From Psychromicrobium silvestre (GTDB lineage: Bacteria; Actinomycetota; Actinomycetes; Actinomycetales; Micrococcaceae): a stretch of DNA of 64,000 nt. Shown here piece by piece: positions 1 to 6,513 of the stretch. The notes beneath the pieces are model-generated. The model did not search any database. It was not told the DNA's origin and was given only the letters and a program-made list of their open reading frames with translations. How positions within the stretch are numbered: the first letter of the stretch is position 1; each line of letters starts with the position of its first letter. A program made the position numbers and the translations under genes. Location of the stretch: NCBI RefSeq assembly GCF_013408295.1, contig NZ_JACBYQ010000002.1, positions 310,001 to 374,000 on the forward strand, written 5' to 3'.

Positions 1-577
1 GCAAAGCCATCGCCTGACCGAGATTGGCCCTGATTCGGCTGAGCACAGAACCGGAAGCACCCACGCCACGCGCTCTTCTGGCCATACTGAGGGTCTGCCA
101 TTCCTCGGCCATCACGCCCGTCAACCGCATCGCGGCCAGCGTGCCCATCACAAAGCGGGCTGGCAAGTGCCATTTCTGCGCCAACGCGGTGGCCAGGTCG
201 CTCGGGTCGGTGGTCAGCACCAACATGGCGGCCGGTAACGCAATCGCGAAACCACGAACGCCGATCGCAACCCCGGTGGCCAGCGAGCCTTCGCTTATCG
301 TGACATAACCCCAATCCAGCAGGGTCCTGCCCGAATCCGCCGAAGCCAATGAGGTCCCCCACGCCGCCAGCAAGAGCGCAAAGACAAGCGGCCAGACCCT
401 GCGCAACAGAGTCCGCAAAGGCACCCCGCTCAGCGGGAAAACCAGCAGTAGGCAGAGCAGCACCACGGTACCGGAGACCCAGTCCACCGAAAGCGCCAAC
501 GCCAGCGTCAGAACTCCGACGGCGGTCAGTTTGCTGAGTGGATTAGCCCTGGTGAGTAGCTGGGACCGACTCATCAT
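1..577 (-). CDS. ECF transporter transmembrane component EcfT (partial)
   Basis: Membrane coupling subunit of an energy-coupling-factor vitamin importer (CbiQ/EcfT/YkoC family). It links the substrate-binding S component to the ATPases. About 192 residues are visible and the C-terminus lies beyond the left edge. Hydrophobic helices dominate, and an ARRARG motif near residues 165-170 matches the conserved EcfT coupling-helix signature. The start was chosen because the ATG overlaps the stop of the upstream ATPase gene (ATGA, 574-577), which implies translational coupling. With the upstream ykoE-like S component and the TPP riboswitch, the likely cargo is thiamine or its hydroxymethylpyrimidine precursor. 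The family call is firm; the substrate is inferred from context. Confidence 0.85.
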   Translation of the reverse strand, partial: MMSRSQLLTRANPLSKLTAVGVLTLALALSVDWVSGTVVLLCLLLVFPLSGVPLRTLLRRVWPLVFALLLAAWGTSLASADSGRTLLDWGYVTISEGSLATGVAIGVRGFAIALPAAMLVLTTDPSDLATALAQKWHLPARFVMGTLAAMRLTGVMAEEWQTLSMARRARGVGASGSVLSRIRANLGQAMAL

Positions 578-2061
578 CGGGCACCGTCTTTCGCTTCAAG
601 GCTGCCCAGGTGTAGCCGTGAGCCACCCAGAGCATCAACGAAGTGCTCATCATGCGTCACCGCGACCACGGCACTTCCAGCAGCGAGTGCTGACCTTAGT
701 AGCTCGATCAGGGCAAGCCAGGTCAGCGCATCCTGCCCGAAGGTCGGCTCATCCAAAATCAATAGCTGCGGCCGGGCCGCCATCACCGTGGCTACCGAGA
801 GCCTGCGTTTCTGGCCACCGGAGAGCGTGAAGGGATTGGCCTCCGCGAGTTCCAGCAAATCCAGGGCTTCCAGTAACTCATCCACTCGGGAGCTGATCTG
901 CTGCTCGGAGAGCCGCTTGCCCTGGTGCCGCAAGCCGAAGCCAAGTTCGTCCCTGACACTGCCGGTGACAAACTGATGCTCCGGTTCTTGGAACACGCTG
1001 CCAATCCGGCTGACCAGGTCCTTGGCCTTCCAGTTTCGAGGTTGCCCAGCCAAGCCCTGGGCAAGTGCCCGGGCTGCTTCTAAGCTCCCGGCCAGGGGCC
1101 GCAGTAACCCGCCCAGGGTTAGGGCAAGTGTCGATTTGCCACTGCCGTTCCGTCCGGTGATGGCCAGCGCGCTACCGGAGAATAGTTCCAGTTCTACTCC
1201 GGAGGCTGCCACCCGAGCGGATCTGCCCACCGCGAGTGAGGCAACGCCGAGCAGCTTCTCCCCGTCCTTCGGCATCGAAAATGGCCCGGGCTGTGGTTCC
1301 TGCCCCGGCACCCAGATACCCAAGGCCGCGAGGGCTCTGCCCTGCTCGGTGAGTAGCTGCGCAGGGGGACCGTCCGCGATCAGCTGCCCTTCTCCGTCGA
1401 GCACTAAAATTCGATCAACATGGTGCTGCCAGATTTCTACCCGGTGCTCCACCACTACCAAAGTGGCAGAACGGTCCGCTATTGCGGCGATAACAGCGTC
1501 CCGGACCTCCAGAACACCCTCCGGATCGAGGTTAGCGGTCGGCTCGTCAAGCAGAATCACCCCGGGGTGCATCGCCAGAATTCCAGCCAGCGCCAGCCTT
1601 TGCTTCTGCCCGCCGGAGAGCTCGCTGCTGGGATGATCGAGCGGAACCCGCAACCCGACAGCTTCCAGCGAAGCGCCAACCCGACGCCAGATCTCCTCCC
1701 GTGGCACCATCAGGTTCTCCGCACCAAAAGCCACATCATCGCCCACCCTGGGCAGAATCACCTGGGTTTCCGGGTCCTGTTGCATCAGCCCGGCTCGGCC
1801 TCTGCTGTGCCGGGGCGCGGCTCCGTCGATCAGCAGGCTGCCACTTTCGTTTGCCTCATCGTCGCCCAGTACCCCGGCCAGAGCGTGCAGCAGCGTAGAT
1901 TTACCCGATCCGGAGGGGCCAAGTAAAAGCACCCGCTCCCCCGGAGTAATGCTGAGGCTCAGCTCCGAGAACACCGGCCTGGATCGATCGGCGTGACTGA
2001 AGGACCAGTCCACCGCATCGATCCGGGCCGGCCCTGAGCTGATCGAATTGCTCGCTGCCAC
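574..2061 (-). CDS. ECF transporter double ATP-binding protein (YkoD-like)
   Basis: Cytoplasmic ATPase that powers the ECF importer; two ABC domains are fused in one ~495-residue chain. Domain 1 has Walker A GPSGSGKST (about residues 48-56), signature LSGGQKQR and Walker B ILLDEPTANLD. Domain 2 has Walker A GRNGSGKST, signature LSGGQKRR and Walker B LLILDEPTFGQD. An open frame continues far upstream to 2502, but that stretch overlaps ykoE in another frame and has no ABC-like sequence. The GTG at 2059-2061, two bases after the ykoE stop, is therefore the probable start. It is the middle gene of a riboswitch-led operon with ykoE upstream and ecfT downstream. Confidence 0.88.
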   Translation of the reverse strand: MAASNSISSGPARIDAVDWSFSHADRSRPVFSELSLSITPGERVLLLGPSGSGKSTLLHALAGVLGDDEANESGSLLIDGAAPRHSRGRAGLMQQDPETQVILPRVGDDVAFGAENLMVPREEIWRRVGASLEAVGLRVPLDHPSSELSGGQKQRLALAGILAMHPGVILLDEPTANLDPEGVLEVRDAVIAAIADRSATLVVVEHRVEIWQHHVDRILVLDGEGQLIADGPPAQLLTEQGRALAALGIWVPGQEPQPGPFSMPKDGEKLLGVASLAVGRSARVAASGVELELFSGSALAITGRNGSGKSTLALTLGGLLRPLAGSLEAARALAQGLAGQPRNWKAKDLVSRIGSVFQEPEHQFVTGSVRDELGFGLRHQGKRLSEQQISSRVDELLEALDLLELAEANPFTLSGGQKRRLSVATVMAARPQLLILDEPTFGQDALTWLALIELLRSALAAGSAVVAVTHDEHFVDALGGSRLHLGSLEAKDGAR

Positions 2062-2063
2062 GA

Positions 2064-2678
2064 TTAGAGGATCGGTTCCTTTGCCGCATTCCGCGACGCC
2101 AAGCTGGAAAGCGCCCCGGTCCTGGCCAAGCCACGAGTGGCCAGCCAAGAGAGCAGTCCCGCAATTACCGCACCAGAGATCATGCAGAAAACGATGTAGA
2201 TGGCCTTGAAGTCGCCGGTGTACTCGATGTTCCAGCTCCAGGGCAGGAAGCAATCGTTGATTCCACAGAACAGTCCGGTGGCCGCGCCCGCGAGCAGCGC
2301 GGCGGGCAAGCGCCAGGAGCGGTAGCGGAAGGCGGCAAAGACCAGTTCCGCGCCTAGGCCCTGGATGAGGCCGGAGAGCAGCACGGTTCCGCCATATTGG
2401 GAACCCGCAATAAGCTCGCCTGCAGCGGCAACGGTTTCGCAGAACAGGGCGGCACCGGGTTTGCGGATCAGCAATCCGCCGAGCACGGCGGGGATAAACC
2501 AACCGCCGGACCAGAGCGCGCTGAGCGGTGGGTAGCCCGCGGACAATACACTGATTCCCGAGGCGAGGGCCGACCAGGCCCAGAAGATCACCCCGCCGGC
2601 TACCGCAACTACTGCGGCCACCACGATGTCCACCACACGCCAGGTATAGCGGGGCTTACTTGAAATAGAACTGGTCAT
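2064..2678 (-). CDS. ykoE: YkoE-like ECF substrate-binding component
   Basis: Integral membrane S component of about 204 residues, predicted to bind thiamine or hydroxymethylpyrimidine. The chain has roughly six hydrophobic segments and begins MTSSISSKPRYTWRVVDIV, typical of the YkoE family. It is the first gene of the operon, starting at an ATG preceded by a strong AGGAGG Shine-Dalgarno. That Shine-Dalgarno is buried in a hairpin (2684-2699) downstream of a TPP riboswitch, so translation is probably shut down when thiamine pyrophosphate is plentiful. The family is judged from its pattern, the riboswitch and the ykoEDC order. Confidence 0.85.
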   Translation of the reverse strand: MTSSISSKPRYTWRVVDIVVAAVVAVAGGVIFWAWSALASGISVLSAGYPPLSALWSGGWFIPAVLGGLLIRKPGAALFCETVAAAGELIAGSQYGGTVLLSGLIQGLGAELVFAAFRYRSWRLPAALLAGAATGLFCGINDCFLPWSWNIEYTGDFKAIYIVFCMISGAVIAGLLSWLATRGLARTGALSSLASRNAAKEPIL

Positions 2679-2683
2679 GGCTT

Positions 2684-2699
2684 CCTCCTTTTCAGGAGG
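2684..2699 (-). promoter_or_regulatory. Shine-Dalgarno-sequestering hairpin of ykoE
   Basis: On the minus strand CCTCCT, then GAAA, then AGGAGG, five bases before the ykoE ATG. The stem is six perfect base pairs closed by a GNRA-type tetraloop, and the 3' arm is the ribosome-binding site itself. Placed directly after the TPP aptamer, it is a plausible translational expression platform. Confidence 0.7.
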
Positions 2700-2727
2700 G
2701 GCGGCGGTTTTTCACGCCGAAGAGCGC

Positions 2728-2822
2728 TCGACTCCCTTCGCCGGTACTAACCGGATCAGGTTCGAGGGTCTGCGGTGGTCCGCACTCTCAGCGCCCACCT
2801 TACGGCGGCGCTCCCCTGTCGT
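2728..2822 (-). promoter_or_regulatory. TPP riboswitch (THI element)
   Basis: The minus strand carries the hallmark THI-box blocks in order: CTGAGAGTGCGG (P3 side), then ACCCTCGAACCTGATCCGG, then TTAGTACCGGCGAAGGGAGT. It sits about 50-140 bases upstream of the ykoE start. TPP riboswitches control thiamine synthesis and uptake genes, which fits the ECF operon downstream. No clear intrinsic terminator follows the aptamer, whereas the Shine-Dalgarno hairpin does, so control is probably translational. Confidence 0.95.
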
Positions 2823-2866
2823 TACTTGCGCTGTCAGTTTACACCGCCACCGCAGCACTTAACACG

Positions 2867-2928
2867 CGCGAGTGTGGAGATCTGCACGTTATGAACCGCT
2901 CTTAAGGTGCAGATCTCCACACTCGGCG
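2867..2928. repeat. REP-like hairpin element, copy 1
   Basis: Inverted repeat with 17-bp perfect arms (AGTGTGGAGATCTGCAC at 2871-2887, complement at 2907-2923), extending a few more bases outward, around a loop of about 19 bases. It is one of four copies in the window (others at 10930, 12003 and 29411). It lies just past the 3' end of the DUF4235 gene, where a terminator or mRNA-protecting hairpin would sit. It has no strong T-tract. Confidence 0.85.
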
Positions 2929-2942
2929 GAAGGTTTTGGGGC

Positions 2943-3203
2943 TTAGGTCAGATCCCGCGACTTATTGAAGCGGGCAATCGCGCGCTGAGCGCCCCGACCG
3001 GTAAGGGTCTGAATAATCGCGGCAACCGTGGCCGAGACGATGGCGAAGGTCAGCGCCGAACGCAGGCTGTGCTCCAGATTTTCGCCGTCCTTAGGAGGGG
3101 CGTTGCCCGTGGTCTTGGTCCAGACGGTATCCACCAGCTTGTTCGCGGCGAATCCCGCGCCGAAGCTGATCCCAGCGGCAAGAAGTTTGAAGAGCAGACT
3201 CAT
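2943..3203 (-). CDS. DUF4235 family membrane protein
   Basis: 86-residue protein with two hydrophobic segments (about residues 5-22 and 50-68). Its sequence matches the actinobacterial DUF4235 family (FKLLAAGISFGAGFAANKL start). Function is unknown. It follows the mnhG stop by about 14 bases on the same strand and may be the last cistron of the Mrp antiporter operon. It ends about 15 bases before a REP-like hairpin. Confidence 0.7.
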   Translation of the reverse strand: MSLLFKLLAAGISFGAGFAANKLVDTVWTKTTGNAPPKDGENLEHSLRSALTFAIVSATVAAIIQTLTGRGAQRAIARFNKSRDLT

Positions 3204-3217
3204 AAGCTCAGCCTACT

Positions 3218-3595
3218 TCACTCCGGAAAATCGCCGTGTTCCTTATGGGCAGCAGTCTCCACTACCTCATCCAGATCGTCTTGACTCAGAGTTTCCCGAT
3301 GTAAGTGCTTGGTCCGATAGCCCGCCCGACCCACCATATGGGCGGAGACCGGCACGGTTAGCAGTTGGAAGACCCAGGCGATCAGCAAGATCGGCAGCAC
3401 CTCCCAGCGACGCATCTGTAGCGCCGCGGCCAGTAGCAAAAGGAAAAGCCCCAGCACCTGCGGCTTAGTGGCAGCGTGCATCCGGCTCATTAAGTCCGGA
3501 AAGCGCAGCAGGCCGATAGCCGCCGCCAGGGAGAGCAGAGCTCCGGCGATAATGCAGATCGCGGACAGTACATCCAGCAGGTCGTTGAAGCTCAA
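3218..3595 (-). CDS. mnhG: Na+/H+ antiporter subunit G (MrpG/MnhG)
   Basis: Small membrane subunit (125 residues, three hydrophobic helices) of the multi-subunit Mrp cation/proton antiporter. The segment RFPDLMSRMHAATKPQVLG is characteristic of MnhG. Its start overlaps the mnhF stop by four bases (ATGA). The charged C-terminal tail after about residue 90 is longer than the conserved core. It is the last recognisable subunit in the operon. Confidence 0.92.
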   Translation of the reverse strand: MSFNDLLDVLSAICIIAGALLSLAAAIGLLRFPDLMSRMHAATKPQVLGLFLLLLAAALQMRRWEVLPILLIAWVFQLLTVPVSAHMVGRAGYRTKHLHRETLSQDDLDEVVETAAHKEHGDFPE

Positions 3596-3879
3596 CTCTT
3601 CCTCCGATCCGAGACATAGCGGGCAACCGTGACCGAACCGATAAAACCGATCACGGTCAGGGCCACCAAGAGCGGCAGATTATTTAAGTTCCGATTCACC
3701 GCCATATCTGTGGCCAGCGCGGCGGAGAAGATCGCCAGCAGCACATCCGCGGCCAGCACCCGATCCAGCAAGGACGGCCCGACGGCGATCCGATAGATAG
3801 CGCCCAAAGCAGCCAGGCTGAGAACCACCCCGACCACGATGAGTACGAAGGTCATCAGCGGCAAACCGAAGATCGTCAT
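3592..3879 (-). CDS. mnhF: Na+/H+ antiporter subunit F (MrpF/MnhF)
   Basis: 95-residue three-helix membrane subunit. The stretch YRIAVGPSLLDRVLAADVL is the MrpF signature, and ALTVIGFIGSVTVARYV forms the last helix. It overlaps both neighbours by four bases (mnhE stop/mnhF start and mnhF stop/mnhG start). This arrangement supports equimolar production of the Mrp complex. Confidence 0.92.
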   Translation of the reverse strand: MTIFGLPLMTFVLIVVGVVLSLAALGAIYRIAVGPSLLDRVLAADVLLAIFSAALATDMAVNRNLNNLPLLVALTVIGFIGSVTVARYVSDRRKS

Positions 3880-4424
3880 GCTGTTCTCCCCTCGGCCCGC
3901 AGGGCAAGCAACTCGTCCTTACTGCCCATCACCCTGATCAGCCAAGCCTCGGCTGCCCGAACCTCCTGACGTACCTGATCCACCTGCTCCGGCGTGGTCA
4001 CGTTGAGGGCGTGTAGGTAGAGCGTGGAGGTGGAGCGATCCACTTCCACAACGAGGGAGCCAGGAATCAGCGAGACCACATGCCCGGTGGCCGTGACCAT
4101 CAGATCCGAGTGGCTGCGTAGCGGCACCGCGACCACGGCGTTGATCACTCGCGGACCCCGCCAAACTGCAAAATAGGCCACCTGGGCGCTGGCCAACAGC
4201 ACCCGCCACAAGAAGATCCCTGCATAGGCCAGGAAGTACAGCGGATTGAAACGTCCACTCAATTCCACCGGGGGCAGGTAGAACAATCTGGCCACCACCA
4301 GGGCAATAATTGCCCCGAAGATCAAGTTCCCCGGGCTGAAATCCCGCCAGAGCGCAGCCCACACCAGCACCAGCCAGACAAGCAGTGGCAATTCCTGTTT
4401 GAGCGAGATTTTCTTCCGGCTCAT
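3876..4424 (-). CDS. mnhE: Na+/H+ antiporter subunit E (MrpE/MnhE)
   Basis: 182-residue Mrp subunit E. Two or three N-terminal hydrophobic segments are followed by a cytoplasmic domain with the typical NAVVAVPLRS and LIPGSLVVEVD motifs. It is coupled to mnhD by an ATGA overlap. The family assignment is secure from these motifs and the gene order. Confidence 0.92.
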   Translation of the reverse strand: MSRKKISLKQELPLLVWLVLVWAALWRDFSPGNLIFGAIIALVVARLFYLPPVELSGRFNPLYFLAYAGIFLWRVLLASAQVAYFAVWRGPRVINAVVAVPLRSHSDLMVTATGHVVSLIPGSLVVEVDRSTSTLYLHALNVTTPEQVDQVRQEVRAAEAWLIRVMGSKDELLALRAEGRTA

Positions 4425-6046
4425 GGCTTCGCCCCCGCACCGTTGTTCAGTGCAGCCACCCCGGCGTCACCCAACACGGCATGCACATAAGGCGTTCGGT
4501 CGAGCATTTCCTGAGCTGCGCCGTCGGCCAATTGCACGAGTGGACCGGCAAAAATGGTGAGTGAAACACCCAAGCCAACCAGCCCCATGGTCGCCCCCAC
4601 CATCATCCGCGGCAGCGCGGTCTTGACCCTCACGGAAGCAGCCGCTGAAGCACCCCGGGAAACACCCACGGAAGTCGGTGCGGGCTCATCGGCCAGCAAC
4701 GCCGGATCGGGAGACTCCGCATCCTCGGGGCTGCGCCAGAACGCCCGATTCCAGACCCGAGCAACGGCCAGCAGAGTCAGCAGGCTCACCGCGACGCCCC
4801 CGGCCACCAGCACCCAGGCAAGCGGAGTGCCGAGGTTCACGCCCGCCTGCAGCAAGCCCACCTTGCCTAAGAAACCGGAGAAGGGCGGGATGCCCGCCAG
4901 GTTCATCGCCGGAATGAAGAACAGGAAAGCCAGCAGCGGCGAGAGTTTCGCCAGACCACCCAGCCTGTCGATCGAGGTGCTTCCACCACGGCGCTCAATC
5001 AGTCCGGTGACCAGGAACAGGCTGGTCTGCACGGTGATGTGGTGAATCACGTAATACACGGTGGCGCCCAGCCCAATTTTGGAAGAGAGCGCTAGCCCGA
5101 ACACCAGATAACCAATATGACTCACCAGGGTAAAAGAGAGCAGCCTCTTAATATCCGTCTGCGCCAGCGCACCCAAGATCCCGACCACCATGGTCAGCAA
5201 GGCCACCACCATGAGCAGGTCATTCAACCCTTCGTCGGGGAAGAGCAGGGTTTCGGTGCGCACCATGGCATAGATGCCCACCTTGGTGAGCAGTCCGGCA
5301 AACACCGCGGTGACCGGTGCGGGGGCGGTGGGATAGGAGTCGGGGAGCCAGAAGGAGAGCGGGAAGACGGCGGCCTTGATCCCGAAGGCAACCAACAGCA
5401 TGAGGTGCAGCAGGGTCTGAGTACCTGGGTCCAGATGGGCCAGCTTGACCGCCAGATCCGCCATATTAATAGTGCCGGTGGCCCCATAGATCATCGCTAT
5501 TGCAATCAGGAACAAGAGCGAGGAGACCACACTGACCACAACATAGGTCACCCCTGCCCGCACCCGTGGCCCGGTACCACCCAAGGTCATCAACACATAG
5601 GAGGCGGTGAGCAGGATCTCGAAGCCCACATAAAGATTGAACAAATCCCCGGAGAGGAAGGCGTTGGAAACCCCTGCCATCAGGATCAAGTAGGTCGGGT
5701 GGAAGATCGACACCGGACCTTCAGCATCACCATCCGCGGCGCCCTGACCGGTTGCGTAGATCAACACGGCGAGCCCGACCGCCGAGGAAACCACCAGCAT
5801 GAGTGAGGAGAACTGATCCACCACCAGCACCACCCCGAAGGGCGGCAGCCAATCGCCCAACCGGACCGCTACCGTGCCACCGTTCCAGACCTGAGCCAGC
5901 AGCGAAACTTCGAGCAGCAAAGTCAGACTGAGTAGCGAAATGCTGACCGCCTGCTGGGCTTTGGGATGCCGGATCAGCATGAAGGTGAGGGCGGCCCCGA
6001 GGATCGGCAGAATGACGGCGAGCGGGGTCAAGGAGGTCAGATTCAC
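4421..6046 (-). CDS. mnhD: Na+/H+ antiporter subunit D (MrpD/MnhD)
   Basis: 541-residue, many-helix membrane protein of the proton-translocating NADH-quinone oxidoreductase N/M family. It is one of the two large putative ion-channel subunits of Mrp. Conserved pieces are SGDLFNLYVGFEILL, KAAVFPLSFWLPDSYPTAP with the lysine/proline helix typical of antiporter-like subunits, and a second conserved segment around TDIKRLLSFTLVSHIGYL. The C-terminal ~100 residues are a less conserved linker plus a final helix. Four-base overlaps on both sides tie it into the operon. Confidence 0.95.
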   Translation of the reverse strand: MNLTSLTPLAVILPILGAALTFMLIRHPKAQQAVSISLLSLTLLLEVSLLAQVWNGGTVAVRLGDWLPPFGVVLVVDQFSSLMLVVSSAVGLAVLIYATGQGAADGDAEGPVSIFHPTYLILMAGVSNAFLSGDLFNLYVGFEILLTASYVLMTLGGTGPRVRAGVTYVVVSVVSSLLFLIAIAMIYGATGTINMADLAVKLAHLDPGTQTLLHLMLLVAFGIKAAVFPLSFWLPDSYPTAPAPVTAVFAGLLTKVGIYAMVRTETLLFPDEGLNDLLMVVALLTMVVGILGALAQTDIKRLLSFTLVSHIGYLVFGLALSSKIGLGATVYYVIHHITVQTSLFLVTGLIERRGGSTSIDRLGGLAKLSPLLAFLFFIPAMNLAGIPPFSGFLGKVGLLQAGVNLGTPLAWVLVAGGVAVSLLTLLAVARVWNRAFWRSPEDAESPDPALLADEPAPTSVGVSRGASAAASVRVKTALPRMMVGATMGLVGLGVSLTIFAGPLVQLADGAAQEMLDRTPYVHAVLGDAGVAALNNGAGAKP

Positions 6047-6513
6047 TGCCTGTTCCCTCCTTTATTTCGCTTGGTGTTCCGGTCTTTGTTCTCCGTCGAG
6101 GGGGCGAATTCCGTGGTCTCCAGCGGAATCTCCACATCCTCTTCGGCGTCGAAACTCGGCTGATTAGCCACCCTGCGGTCTTCAAGGTCGTCCTGAACCT
6201 CGTCCTGCCGGGCCAAGATCCAGGTTCGGTAGATGATGCCCAGCATGAAGGCGGTAACCGCGAAGGAAATCACAATCGAGGTCAGGATGAGCGCCTGCGG
6301 CAAGGGATCGTTATAGTCCCCGGCCGGAATATTCTTACCGAACAGCGGCGCCAAGCCCGAATAACCACCCGTGGTGAGCAAAAGGATATTGGTGCCGTTG
6401 GCCAGCAGCATGAGGCCCATCAGCACCCGGGTCAGGCTTCGTTCCAGCAGCAGATAGATGCCGACGGCGTAGAGCACCCCCATCACGATCAACAAGGTCA
6501 GATTGACGCTCAT
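6043..6513 (-). CDS. mnhC: Na+/H+ antiporter subunit C (MrpC/MnhC)
   Basis: NuoK-like subunit of 156 residues with three helices. The conserved part (MGLMLLANGTNILLLTTGG and DPLPQALILTSIVISFA) covers about the first 110 residues. The last ~45 residues are a charged hydrophilic tail, longer than in the compact NuoK homologues. It is translationally coupled to mnhA and mnhD by ATGA overlaps. Confidence 0.93.
   Translation of the reverse strand: MSVNLTLLIVMGVLYAVGIYLLLERSLTRVLMGLMLLANGTNILLLTTGGYSGLAPLFGKNIPAGDYNDPLPQALILTSIVISFAVTAFMLGIIYRTWILARQDEVQDDLEDRRVANQPSFDAEEDVEIPLETTEFAPSTENKDRNTKRNKGGNRQ

Noticed and set aside
2062-2502. N-terminal extension of the ABC ATPase frame
   Set aside because: It overlaps ykoE in another frame and its residues do not resemble any ABC protein.
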